Below the pieces are notes generated by a model. That model made no database searches. It saw only the letters and a program-made list of their open reading frames with translations, and had not been told where the DNA came from. Shown piece after piece: positions 7,163-15,386 of a stretch of 64,000 bases of DNA. Within the stretch, counting starts at the first letter, position 1. Every line of letters starts with the position of its first letter. Where the stretch lies: positions 1 through 64,000 of the forward strand of contig CAWDWG010000013.1 of NCBI GenBank assembly GCA_963805985.1, in the 5' to 3' direction. This DNA comes from Bog-257 sp963805985. GTDB taxonomy: Bacteria; Acidobacteriota; Terriglobia; Terriglobales; Acidobacteriaceae. The position numbers were made by a program, and so were the translations under genes.

Positions 7163-8428
7163 CTAGCAAGATCTCGCGGACGAAATGGCATGGGCATTTT
7201 CATGTGTCGGCGTCGCGTTGACTTGCTCGCGACCCGATTCGACACAGCGCAGGGTCACTTGGCACGATTGAGGTCTGCCACAAAGCGCTCCACGTCGAGG
7301 GCCTCCACGCCGGGCGCTAAGGGCGGCGGTGGTCAGCTCGGATCGAGACTTTCGGTGAACCACGATTAGCCGCGCCGACTGATCGGGCAGCGAGCGCCGC
7401 AGGGAGAGCAGCGGAGATGCCATGGCGGGCCGCACGGTCTTCGTGGCTTTGGCTTCCACCAACCACAGCCTGCCCTGGGGCCCGGGCACGAGGAAATCGA
7501 CTTCCAGTCCCTGCTGATCGCGGAAATAGTAAAGCTCTTTGCGCATTCCCCGATTGCTCTGACTCTTGAGGATCTCCGCCGCGACGAAGCCCTCGAACAG
7601 GGCCCCGAGAAAGGGGGAGCGCTCCAGTTCGGCGGCTGAGCTCAAGCCGAGCAGGTAGCAGGCAAGGCCGGAGTCGCCCCAGTAGACTTTCGGCGACTTG
7701 ATGAGTCGCTTTCCGAAGTTTTCGAAATAGGGAGCCACCAGAATGATCTGGCCAGTCGCTTCCAGGACTTGTAGCCACTCGCCAATGGTGGGAACGGAGA
7801 CGCCAAGGGGAGCGGCCAGGTCGGTCTTGTTCAGGACTTGGCCATGGCGACTGGCCACCAGCGCAAGGAAACGGCGAAAGGTTACCAGATCACGTACATT
7901 GGTAATCGCCCGCACGTCGCGTTCGAGATAGGTCTGCAGGTAGGAGGCGAACCAAAGGTTGCGATGTTTCGGTCGGGCGAGAACTTCAGGAAAACCTCCG
8001 TGCAGGAGATTCACTTTCGAGGTTTCCGCGAGGCTGAAGGGCAAGAGCTGGAGGATAGCGGCGCGGCCGGCCATCGATTCCGAGATGCCGCGCATGAGCG
8101 GAGCTTCCTGCGAACCGGTGAACAGCCACTGACCCACGCGGCGCGGTCCTAGGTCGACGCGGGTGCGGACGTAGTCGAGTAACTCCGGTGTATTTTGGAT
8201 CTCGTCAAACACAACTGGGGGGCGCAACTCGTCAAGAAAACCACGCGGATCGGCACGTACTCGGGCTCGAATATCCGGGTCCTCCAGCAGCACGTAGCGG
8301 GCGTTGGGAAACAATCTGCGCAGAAGGGTAGTTTTTCCCGCACGCCGTGGCCCGGTGACCACAACTGCGGGGAAATGTTGCGTTGCCTGCCGCAGAACTC
8401 GGGCCAAGGTTCTTGGGATGTACCGCAT
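7163..8428 (-). CDS. ATPase of the AAA_14/DUF4143 family, 3' end frameshifted
   Basis: A 421-residue protein of the common 'AAA ATPase plus DUF4143' type. Walker A is GPRRAGKTT near residue 27 and Walker B 'PPVVFDEIQ' near residue 75; sensor 'GQWLFTGSQ' follows. The C-terminal half has 'KVYWGDSGLACYLLGL', 'LFEGFVAAEIL' and the PD-(D/E)XK-like 'GLEVDFLV...LVEAKAT'. The role of the family is poorly defined and is often linked to mobile or defence DNA. I chose the ATG at 8428 ('MRYIPRTL'); 17 more residues are possible upstream. Near 7316-7319 one extra base seems to shift the frame: the neighbouring frame continues as 'GVEALDVERFVADLNRAK' to a stop at 7255-7257, the natural-looking end, while the annotated frame runs on into an Arg-rich tail. 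Confidence 0.8.
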   Translation of the reverse strand: MRYIPRTLARVLRQATQHFPAVVVTGPRRAGKTTLLRRLFPNARYVLLEDPDIRARVRADPRGFLDELRPPVVFDEIQNTPELLDYVRTRVDLGPRRVGQWLFTGSQEAPLMRGISESMAGRAAILQLLPFSLAETSKVNLLHGGFPEVLARPKHRNLWFASYLQTYLERDVRAITNVRDLVTFRRFLALVASRHGQVLNKTDLAAPLGVSVPTIGEWLQVLEATGQIILVAPYFENFGKRLIKSPKVYWGDSGLACYLLGLSSAAELERSPFLGALFEGFVAAEILKSQSNRGMRKELYYFRDQQGLEVDFLVPGPQGRLWLVEAKATKTVRPAMASPLLSLRRSLPDQSARLIVVHRKSRSELTTAALSARRGGPRRGALCGRPQSCQVTLRCVESGREQVNATPTHENAHAISSARSC

Positions 8429-8720
8429 GTGATAAATATAAACTATCAATCTTACATTACTCAATAACTTAAGCGGCATTTACTCTAGTTTCCCACAAGC
8501 ATCCGAATGCTTCGAGATACTATCGGCCGAGCTAGTGCGGCAGTTGGCAAGAATGGAAGGGACCAAGTTCCATGCAGCGCCTTATGGCCAAAGACGCCGT
8601 CGAAAACGAGCGTTTGTGCGAAACGAAGCCAATAAGTCCCCTGTTGTCAGTCACAATTGCTTGGCGGAAGCTAACAGCGCAGTAAGGAATCCATGATAAA
8701 GTAAGGAAGAGGGGACGGTT

Positions 8721-8960
8721 ATGCAAAAGCAGGCCAAGCTCACGAGCAAAGGACAAATCACCGTGCCGCGCGATATTCGTCGCGCTCTCGGCGTGAGGGC
8801 GGGCGATCGCCTCGTGTTCGAGAGCGTGGGCCAGGATCTTCGTGTGCGCGCCGTGAAGACAAAAAGCGCGTTTTCCAAGTATCGCGGTATCGGTAATCCC
8901 GGGATCGGCTCTGGACGCAAGAACATCGGAGCTTGGCTGCGCGCACTGCGAGGGGAATGA
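8721..8960 (+). CDS. AbrB-type antitoxin
   Basis: A 79-residue protein with the SpoVT/AbrB swapped-hairpin fold: 'AKLTSKGQITVPRDIRRALG' then 'VRAGDRLVFE' within the first 45 residues. These antitoxins bind DNA through the N-terminal domain and cap a PIN toxin with the C-terminal tail, here 'FSKYRGIGNPGIGSG'. The gene overlaps the PIN gene by ATGA (8957-8960), the standard antitoxin-first layout, and it has a purine-rich ribosome-binding region (AAGGAAGAGGGGA). It probably represses its own promoter. It looks intact, while its partner does not. Confidence 0.85.
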   Translation: MQKQAKLTSKGQITVPRDIRRALGVRAGDRLVFESVGQDLRVRAVKTKSAFSKYRGIGNPGIGSGRKNIGAWLRALRGE

Positions 8961-9331
8961 CCACCGCGATTGACACCAACATCATCATCGCGCTCTGGGA
9001 CCGCGATGCTTCTCTCAGCTCGGCGGCCCAGATCGGCCTGGAGGCAGCATTCAATCGGGGAGGCTTAGTCATCGCGGCGCCGGTTTTTGCCGAATTGCTG
9101 GCTGCACCCGGCCGCACCGAGGCTTTCGTGGACGCATTCCTGGAAGATACAGCCATTGCGGTCGACTGGGATCTGGATGAGATGCTGTGGAGAGCCGCAG
9201 GCCGAGCTTTCCAACGTTACGCGGAGCGGCGCCGCAAGCAACGCGACTCAGGGACTCGGCGGATTCTGGCTGACTTCATGATTGGCGCACACGCCGAGAC
9301 TCGCGGCTTACCACCTGCTCACCCTGGATGA
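8957..9331 (+). CDS. PIN-domain (VapC-like) toxin, C-terminus frameshifted
   Basis: A putative ribonuclease toxin paired with the AbrB-type antitoxin. It begins 'MTTAIDTNIIIALWDRD' with the first metal-binding Asp, then 'APVFAELLA' and 'ILADFMIGAHA', the usual first acidic cluster, Glu and later Asp of PIN domains. At about 9308-9311 (GGCTTACC) one extra T appears to shift the frame, ending the protein in 'RGLPPAHPG'. In the neighbouring frame the text reads 'YHLLTLDERIYRAAFPKL', the expected family end, stopping at 9378-9380. The shift removes the 'LTLD' acidic position, so this toxin is probably inactive unless the extra base is a sequencing error. I chose the ATG overlapping the antitoxin stop; an earlier in-frame start adds 8 residues. 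Confidence 0.8.
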   Translation: MTTAIDTNIIIALWDRDASLSSAAQIGLEAAFNRGGLVIAAPVFAELLAAPGRTEAFVDAFLEDTAIAVDWDLDEMLWRAAGRAFQRYAERRRKQRDSGTRRILADFMIGAHAETRGLPPAHPG

Positions 9332-9605
9332 GCGGATCTATCGAGCGGCTTTCCCCAAGCTCGTAGTTGAGACCATCTGAGGTCGCCGCGACATACAGTG
9401 ACTGCCGGTGCGGTAGCCTTAGTCAGCTATCTGGGACAGTACTTTCCCTCGCTAGCTTCCGAGCGCGCTTTCTTCTCTCTTCTCTCAATTTCCCACAGTT
9501 CCCTTCCCGCTTCCCACTGGAACTCCGCCTTGGGCATTTGCCGCGCTGCTGTCTCTCACTTGGAAGAGTTCAGCGCCGCCGACAGGATCGGGAGCTGTCG
9601 TGAGA

Positions 9606-9698
9606 TCACATGAATTGAGGATCTCTGTCCTGCGCGTACACGCTAAGCGAACCGGCCAGCATGCACATAGCCATCAAACTTAGAACTTTGCGCTTCAT
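9606..9698 (-). CDS. Possible secreted micro-protein or signal-peptide remnant
   Basis: A 30-codon frame: 'MKRKVLSLMAMCMLAGSLSV' followed by a 'YAQ' cleavage-like site and six more residues. The start has GAGGAAATT just upstream. It is a convincing signal peptide with almost nothing after it, so it is either a tiny exported peptide or the surviving start of a deleted secreted protein. The neighbouring stretch 9381-9605 shows nothing else that I can support. Confidence 0.35.
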   Translation of the reverse strand: MKRKVLSLMAMCMLAGSLSVYAQDRDPQFM

Positions 9699-9797
9699 AA
9701 TTTCCTCTTGAGATTCGGATTCGCGGCCTTCTCGCCGCCAAAGATGGGAGTCGGTACCGCCGAAAAAGTACAGGCGAAATACTCGACGGTGTCTCGC

Positions 9798-10535
9798 TTA
9801 ATGCTGCCAGGTCGTCTGCGCCGCACCCAGAATTTTGCCGCTCCCCGGATCCTGTAGTAATACGGCAATCTTTAGTTCCGCGGGACTCCACTCGGGCTGT
9901 CGGGAAATATGGGTTGTTATTTCGAAGCTGCTTTTATCCACCGAACCCAACTCGCGTAACTCCCGCACCACAGCCGCATGATGCAAGGTCTGCCCATCGT
10001 TTTCGCCGGTTCCTACATGGGTGGATAGTCCATCTTCCGTGACTGCCAGCAGGAGCAGGGCTCGAGTGGTGCCGCCGGACTGCACATTGATGCGTAGCTG
10101 GCTGCTCCCTTCCCATTGCACCGTCACCTGCGCCGGCTTCGGCACCTTGGCGGCCGCGGCGATCTTATGATTGACGTCTGCCCGGTCGTTGCCGACGAAT
10201 TGCCCCTGCCCGTCGATCACCATCTGTGGCGTATAAACAGACGCGAGATGAAAGTCCCGTGCGTAATCGCTTTGCCGCTGGCTGAACTGTTTTGCAGAAA
10301 AGCGGTCGGTCCAGCCGATGTAGTTCCAGTAATCCACGTGCTCGCCCAGCAGAATCAGCGGGGTGCCGTTCAGGTAGGGCTGGCGGCTCAAAGCAAGCAG
10401 CACCGCATCGGCCGGCGGACAACTGGAACAGCCTTCGGAGGTAAACAGCTCTACCACCACGGGAGCTGTGTCTTGCGCAGGAAGAAGGCTGGCAAGCAGA
10501 ATCGTAACGGCAACAAGTGCAAGAATGGTCTTCAT
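9798..10535 (-). CDS. Secreted DUF1223 family protein, thioredoxin-like
   Basis: A 245-residue exported protein. The ATG at 10535 gives a signal peptide 'MKTILALVAVTILLASLLPA'. The mature protein starts with 'PVVVELFTSEGCSSCPPAD', a CxxC in a thioredoxin-like fold, then 'LLGEHVDYWNYIGWTDRF' and 'YTPQMVIDGQGQFVGND', the signatures of DUF1223. The C-terminal half is beta-rich. Members of the family are periplasmic proteins of unknown function, plausibly redox-active. The longer open frame upstream lacks a signal peptide, so the internal start is preferred. It is monocistronic as far as can be seen. Confidence 0.85.
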   Translation of the reverse strand: MKTILALVAVTILLASLLPAQDTAPVVVELFTSEGCSSCPPADAVLLALSRQPYLNGTPLILLGEHVDYWNYIGWTDRFSAKQFSQRQSDYARDFHLASVYTPQMVIDGQGQFVGNDRADVNHKIAAAAKVPKPAQVTVQWEGSSQLRINVQSGGTTRALLLLAVTEDGLSTHVGTGENDGQTLHHAAVVRELRELGSVDKSSFEITTHISRQPEWSPAELKIAVLLQDPGSGKILGAAQTTWQH

Positions 10536-10777
10536 GATGAATACTAAGACTCGCAAGTGCTCAATTTGTTTCAGTGCCTGTTCTGTAACTTCTTGCACCT
10601 TCGGGGCCCATAAATTGGATACACGTAGAATTGCGTTCCCGATCTGACGGACGCAAGCGAGCGATCTGACTGCGAAAGGCGACGGCACGGTGTTCGAGAT
10701 GTCCCCTCACGGCAGCGGAAGATGGGTCCTGGAGGAGCCGATCCTCATTCTCGGCGTTCCGGTCTTTTTGACGCGGT

Positions 10778-11164
10778 TCAGCAGGCCACGACGCCACCGG
10801 CTCGCAAGCCGCAGCGTCGCCCGCGGAGGCCGGATGCCTTCGGTAGTAGGCAATGGCAAAGGATCCGGTAAGCATGTACCAAATGCCAGATTGGTCCAGC
10901 GCCGCGGTAATCCGGCGAAAAACTTCGGCGACGTTTATCGCAGCCGCGCGGGTACAGCCCCGGCTGGAACGTCAAGCGGAGGAGTTCGCGCGCAACCTCT
11001 GGGTCGGGCCATTCGGGGTGCTCGTGACGAATGCGCGCTTCTTGCAATTCCCTGACAAAAGCACTCATCTCTAGCGCCATAAGCAGGCGCTGTTCTCCCG
11101 TCATTGCCCGCTGAACCTGCCAGTGCACAGCTCGCGCGGATGGGGTTGTATCGGTGATGGTCAC
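10778..11164 (-). CDS. Small protein of a nucleotidyltransferase pair, frameshifted end
   Basis: The first 75 residues ('MTGEQRLLMALEMSAFVREL', 'RIRHEHPEWPDPEVARELLR', 'LTFQPG') match a small helical protein that I recall preceding minimal-nucleotidyltransferase genes in Acidobacteria. After 'FQPG' the annotated frame continues as an unrelated Arg/Cys-rich tail. In the adjacent frame the text reads 'AVPARLR' and stops with the TAA at 10935-10937, a natural end for the family. One missing G in a G run near 10964 explains this. The following gene is also broken, so the pair is decayed. Confidence 0.5.
   Translation of the reverse strand: MTITDTTPSARAVHWQVQRAMTGEQRLLMALEMSAFVRELQEARIRHEHPEWPDPEVARELLRLTFQPGLYPRGCDKRRRSFSPDYRGAGPIWHLVHAYRILCHCLLPKASGLRGRRCGLRAGGVVAC
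10804..10938 (-). pseudogene. Nucleotidyltransferase-like gene, N-terminal remnant
   Basis: A fragment reading 'INVAEVFRRITAALDQSGI' then 'YMLTGSFAIAYY' resembles the start of minimal nucleotidyltransferases ('...LTGSFASAYYG...'). The expected 'DID' metal-binding motif does not follow. The fragment begins with ATA at the point where the previous gene's TAA stop lies (ATAA); an ancestral ATGA overlap mutated by one G-to-A change would explain both. No intact product can be made. Confidence 0.4.
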
Positions 11165-11359
11165 GTCAAAATGGTAGCACGCCTATCCAGCCGTTCAGGC
11201 AAGTCTAATTTGTAACGGAAGTATTTGCTTCAGGCACAGACAGGTTGGTCTCAAAGTCGGAATGTTTCAATTCAGGCGAGCGGTCCTCTCGAATACAGAA
11301 GGTGGTAATCTTGAAATTAGATTGGCGTGGCTCCATGACTAGAGGTCTGGAGCGCCAAC

Positions 11360-13576
11360 ATGCGAGGAGGTAAACCTCCCTCATCAACCCCACCACCACG
11401 GGCGATGATTGTGCCTTGCGAGGAGACAGTGGCTGGGCTATGCTGTTGGCCACTACCTATTCCCTCGGGGCGGTGTCCTGTGGAAAGCTTTCCGCCAGGT
11501 CTCTTTCGGCTTGGAGTCGCAACCATTCTGGCCGCAGGGCTGGCGACTTCCGCCACAGCCCAACAGAGCCGCAGTGAGCAAACGGGCTTTCCCGATGACT
11601 GGACTCATCATCACGTTATCTTCTCGGATCCCGGCACCAAAGAAAACGCGATTCAGAACGGCAACTACGAGCATTGGCTTAAGGTGCAAACCGATCCGCG
11701 CTTCCAGATGCAGCAGAGAAAGCGGCAGAGCGCGCCGGCTCCCGAGTCGAACGAACTCGTCGAACCGGCACGCGATTGGAATGTCAGTCTGGGGGCGGGG
11801 GGCGTGGCGGCGACCATGTATCCCGCCAAGTACAGCTTCGATTTTAATAATGCGAGCTGCTCCGACTTTGTCGCCTTTCCCGTGAATGCAGCCGGTTCGG
11901 CTGCGACTGCCGCCAGCCAGACGGGGACGTTCACAAATACAAGCGCACCAGCCGGTTCAGTTACCATTACCAGCGGGGTTGATTCCATCACTCTGAGTGC
12001 GACGCCGGGACCAAGTTCCGCTTCCTGCAGCAGCACCACTGCAACCCGCCACACCGGAAACTTTCATAGCGCCTTGGCGAGTGGCACCACGGACGCAGCC
12101 AACCTGGCAGCCTTGATAAACGCTCCTAACTGTGGTTCCTTCGTTGGTGTCAGCGCGATGTCGAGTAGCCAAACGGTGACGGTAACGGCGACCTCTACAG
12201 GAACCACCGGGAACAGCATCGCGCTAGCGAACACTCTCACCCAGTTCTCCTGGGCTGGCAGTACTCTCACTGGCGGTGCGAACGGACAAGCCAACCTGTT
12301 GGGGGTAACCAAGCTGTACAGCGGTCCTGGCGGATTGTGCGGCGTCGTGCCTCACATTCTATTTTCGTATGCGGTTGGGACAGGCACGGTCGAAACTTCC
12401 CCGATTATTTCGGAGGATGGGACCAAGATCGCTTATGTCGAAAGCATCAGCGGCGGATCCAGATTTCATGTGCTAACCATTGGAACTACCGGCAGCAATG
12501 GCGGTAGCGCCGTTACGCCAGCGGTGCCTGGGGTTGGGAATAATGCCGCCGATACTGCGATCACCATGAGCCACGGTGTTCAGGTTACGCTGTCATCGCC
12601 CTTCATCGACTATGGCAACGACATCGCCTATGTTGGTGACGATAGCGGCAGCCTCCACAAGTTCACGCCGGTATTTGGTGGCACTCCGGCCGAGGTCACG
12701 ACTGGCGGCTGGCCCATCACCGTCAGTACCAGTGCAAGTCCGATACTGACGGGGCCTACGGCTGACTTGAACTCGGGAAATATTTTTGTGGGTGACGGCA
12801 GCGGTGTCCTATGGTTTGTGCAGACGATCGCAGGCGGGAATTGCGAAAGTCCTCCTTGCGTTGGCGCAACTACGGTCAATGTGGGCACGGGTGGCGCGGG
12901 AGGCACTGCCAGCGGTCGGCCGATCATTGACCCGCCAATTGTGGATTCCACTACGGGCAAGGTATTTACCTTTATCGGATGTGCGCTTCCGTCGGGCGGC
13001 GATTGCAGCAATCGTGGCGGTTTTGGAGAGGTAATGCAGGCCACCACAGCCTTGACCAGCCCGAAGTGGATTGAACTGGGTACTGGATCAGGCACCAACA
13101 ATATGCACGATGGCGCTTTTGACAACACCTACTACATAGGGCCAATCTCAGGCGGACATCTCTATGTGTGTGGGAATCCGACGCTCGCCCTTAATCCGAC
13201 GTTGTTTCAGATCGGGTTTGACAGTACCGGTACGATGACCACGGCGAGCGGCACAAGCCTGAATCTATCCACAAACTCAGGAATGGATGACGCGCCGGAA
13301 TGCTCTCCGCTCCAGGAGGTCTTCAACAGCAACACCGGCATTGACTGGCTTTTCCTGAGCGTAGCGAACTACTGCAACGCCACGGGGGCGGGACGGCAGG
13401 ATGCGCGCAGAACTTCATGCTTCCGACCACCGGCTTCCCGGCACCGGCCGTCGCCGGGGCGGCGCAATCGACCGGTACCAGCGGGATCATCGTCGATAAC
13501 ATCAGCCCGCTGGCCAAGCATCGAACATATATTTTGGTACGTTAGCCCGGCGGATCCAATACCGCTGTCAAATTGA
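11360..13576 (+). CDS. Large secreted protein of unknown function, 3' end scrambled
   Basis: A 738-residue frame. A hydrophobic stretch 'LGVATILAAGLATSATAQQ' near residue 60 looks like a signal peptide, so the true start may lie downstream of 11360. The mature protein is rich in Gly, Ser, Thr and Asn. An early insert reads 'SVTITSGVDSITLSATPG', and later segments such as 'DIAYVGDDSGSLHKFTPVF' and 'GNIFVGDGSGVLWFVQTI' look like beta-propeller blades. Cysteines occur in pairs. From about 13381 the frame turns into Arg/Ser/Pro-rich text; the other frames hold 'GCAQNFMLPTTGFPAPA', then 'NIYFGTLA' and 'GGSNTAVKLSQSGLH', ending near 13596, so the tail needs about three frame corrections. Function unknown; probably surface or extracellular. 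Confidence 0.6.
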   Translation: MRGGKPPSSTPPPRAMIVPCEETVAGLCCWPLPIPSGRCPVESFPPGLFRLGVATILAAGLATSATAQQSRSEQTGFPDDWTHHHVIFSDPGTKENAIQNGNYEHWLKVQTDPRFQMQQRKRQSAPAPESNELVEPARDWNVSLGAGGVAATMYPAKYSFDFNNASCSDFVAFPVNAAGSAATAASQTGTFTNTSAPAGSVTITSGVDSITLSATPGPSSASCSSTTATRHTGNFHSALASGTTDAANLAALINAPNCGSFVGVSAMSSSQTVTVTATSTGTTGNSIALANTLTQFSWAGSTLTGGANGQANLLGVTKLYSGPGGLCGVVPHILFSYAVGTGTVETSPIISEDGTKIAYVESISGGSRFHVLTIGTTGSNGGSAVTPAVPGVGNNAADTAITMSHGVQVTLSSPFIDYGNDIAYVGDDSGSLHKFTPVFGGTPAEVTTGGWPITVSTSASPILTGPTADLNSGNIFVGDGSGVLWFVQTIAGGNCESPPCVGATTVNVGTGGAGGTASGRPIIDPPIVDSTTGKVFTFIGCALPSGGDCSNRGGFGEVMQATTALTSPKWIELGTGSGTNNMHDGAFDNTYYIGPISGGHLYVCGNPTLALNPTLFQIGFDSTGTMTTASGTSLNLSTNSGMDDAPECSPLQEVFNSNTGIDWLFLSVANYCNATGAGRQDARRTSCFRPPASRHRPSPGRRNRPVPAGSSSITSARWPSIEHIFWYVSPADPIPLSN

Positions 13577-13740
13577 GTCAGTCAGGTTTGCATTAAGCCC
13601 GCTTTCGCGATTGAACGCAGTTTTCTGGACGAGCTTGAGATTGGGGTTAGTGTTTCGGCCAGTCGACTGGCACGATGGACATTGCAGCCGGTTCCGCCGT
13701 CGACAACGCTCACTGTGTTTGTGCGGGAACCCCAGTTCAG

Positions 13741-15312
13741 GTGAGCCTCACGCGTAAGCGTAGAAAAGAGGTCAGCAATGATACGACTGAAAGGCGGCCC
13801 GGCGGCATTTTGCTCGTCTCGGTTCTGGTGTTGTCGGCCCCCGCCGCGTTTGCCCAGGAAATCCGGTTCTCCGATTTCTCTTCTATTGCGAACCTTCAAC
13901 TGAATGGCAAGGCCCACCAGGCTACGTGGCAAGGCGCCAAAGTGCTTCGCCTGACCGACGGACCGAGTTCTCCGTCAGTTACCTCGGAGCAGTCCAGCAC
14001 ATATTTCACCATCCAGCAGCCTCTGACCTCCGGATTCACCACCTGGTTCGAGTTCCAGGTGCACACTCCCGCCGTGTGCTGCAATCCCGGTGATGGAATC
14101 TCCTTCATCGTTCAGAATTCCACTGCAACCGATCCTACATACGGTGCGTCTGGCGTTGGCGTTACCTCGGTAGGAGCAACTAATGGCGGGATGGGTTATG
14201 CCGGCATCAACAACAACCTGGCGATTGAGTTCGACATCCAGCAAAATCCCTGGGACCCGAATACCAACCACGTTGCGGTGCAGAGTTGCGGGCCGTCAAC
14301 CAACACGCCGGTTCATCTTCCGGGGGTTTATACCATCGACCAAAATCACGATGTGACCAGTTGCCTGCTGTCGTCCGGCGCAATCAATACATCCGTGCCC
14401 GCAATTGGAGTCAACTGCACCTCAGGCCGTTGTCAGGATGGCGCTGTGCATCAGGTCGTCGTTGAGTACACGCCGCCCGCTCCGGGTCAACCTCAGGGAA
14501 CATTGCAGGTGTGGCTTGATCCGCAATTCATTCCTGGGACCCACACTCCCGAGCCGGGCGCTCCGACGGTCATCAATGTTCCTTATAACGTTACCTTCTC
14601 CAATTCGAACCCCACCGGACTGAACTTGAACAACAATTCGGCGTGGGTCGGTTTCACCGGTTCACAGCCGCAGGCGTCCACTGTCCAGGACATATTGGCC
14701 TGGGAATTCACCCCGCATACCTCGCTGCAACTACAGCAACTCATTCCCCCCGGCGGGACGGAAAACGATTACATTTTTGGTGGGTATGAGTTCGCGGTGA
14801 CCTATCCCAACGGCTTCATTAATACGAATGACCTTCTGATGACCGTGCTTTCGACCCCGTGGAACAAGCTGACGTTCTTCCAGCAACGCCTGCTGGGGAC
14901 GCAGTTTGCCGACGAGGCTTGTACCCTTTTCCTGGAAACTGGCGGCAACTGTATCGTCTATAGCGTCACCTGCCAGACCCAGCAGCAGCAAAATGTTCCG
15001 TGTCCTTCGGAAACGGACCCGACGATCGCAATCTGTACCCAGTTTTATACTTCAGATCCCATCACCTCGCAGAATGCCGACTTCCTGGAAGCTGAACCAA
15101 TTGGCTCCAACAACTGGGTCAGCATCTTCTCCAGTTTCACGACCCAGCCGATCGATCCGATTGTCGGCGGCAAAGGTAAAGGCTTCTCGGATGTCGTCTC
15201 TACTTATCATCAGCGGACGCTTCCGGCCGATCTCGGAGCGGGAGGGCTGAGCAAGGTAATTCCCCCAATGCGTCCACCGCAAGGAAATGGAATTTGCCCG
15301 CCGGTGCAGTAA
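13741..15312 (+). CDS. Secreted protein with L-type (legume-like) lectin domain
   Basis: About 523 residues. After a hydrophobic 'GGILLVSVLVLSAPAAFAQ' signal, the domain at roughly residues 40-320 reads 'SIANLQLNGKA', 'TSGFTTWFEFQVHTP', 'GDGISFIVQNS', 'NLAIEFDIQQNPWDPNTNHV' and later 'AWVGFTGSQP', the strand order and metal-site-like Asp/Asn residues of bacterial legume-lectin-like domains. A Cys-containing second part of unknown type follows (from 'PPGGTENDYIFGGYEFAVTY'), perhaps a plasma-protein-like module. It is presumably exported and binds carbohydrate. The GTG at 13741 is the start that best fits a signal peptide, but 13675 is also possible. Confidence 0.65.
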   Translation: MSLTRKRRKEVSNDTTERRPGGILLVSVLVLSAPAAFAQEIRFSDFSSIANLQLNGKAHQATWQGAKVLRLTDGPSSPSVTSEQSSTYFTIQQPLTSGFTTWFEFQVHTPAVCCNPGDGISFIVQNSTATDPTYGASGVGVTSVGATNGGMGYAGINNNLAIEFDIQQNPWDPNTNHVAVQSCGPSTNTPVHLPGVYTIDQNHDVTSCLLSSGAINTSVPAIGVNCTSGRCQDGAVHQVVVEYTPPAPGQPQGTLQVWLDPQFIPGTHTPEPGAPTVINVPYNVTFSNSNPTGLNLNNNSAWVGFTGSQPQASTVQDILAWEFTPHTSLQLQQLIPPGGTENDYIFGGYEFAVTYPNGFINTNDLLMTVLSTPWNKLTFFQQRLLGTQFADEACTLFLETGGNCIVYSVTCQTQQQQNVPCPSETDPTIAICTQFYTSDPITSQNADFLEAEPIGSNNWVSIFSSFTTQPIDPIVGGKGKGFSDVVSTYHQRTLPADLGAGGLSKVIPPMRPPQGNGICPPVQ

Positions 15313-15330
15313 ATGAGATCGCGACAAGAA

Positions 15331-15362
15331 AAAAGCCCGGGGAGAGTTCCCGCAGGGCTTTG
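15331..15362. terminator. Bidirectional terminator between convergent genes
   Basis: AAAGCCC (15332-15338) pairs with GGGCTTT (15355-15361), with an inner GGG/CCC pairing and A/T runs on the outer sides. It lies between the lectin gene and the TPR gene that converge on it. Confidence 0.75.
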
Positions 15363-15386
15363 TCGTGAGATTTCCAGTTAGAGATG

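Noticed and set aside
9367..9613. Two overlapping plus-strand frames after the PIN toxin
   Set aside because: Serine/leucine-rich, no start signals, no similarity to known families; most likely non-coding.
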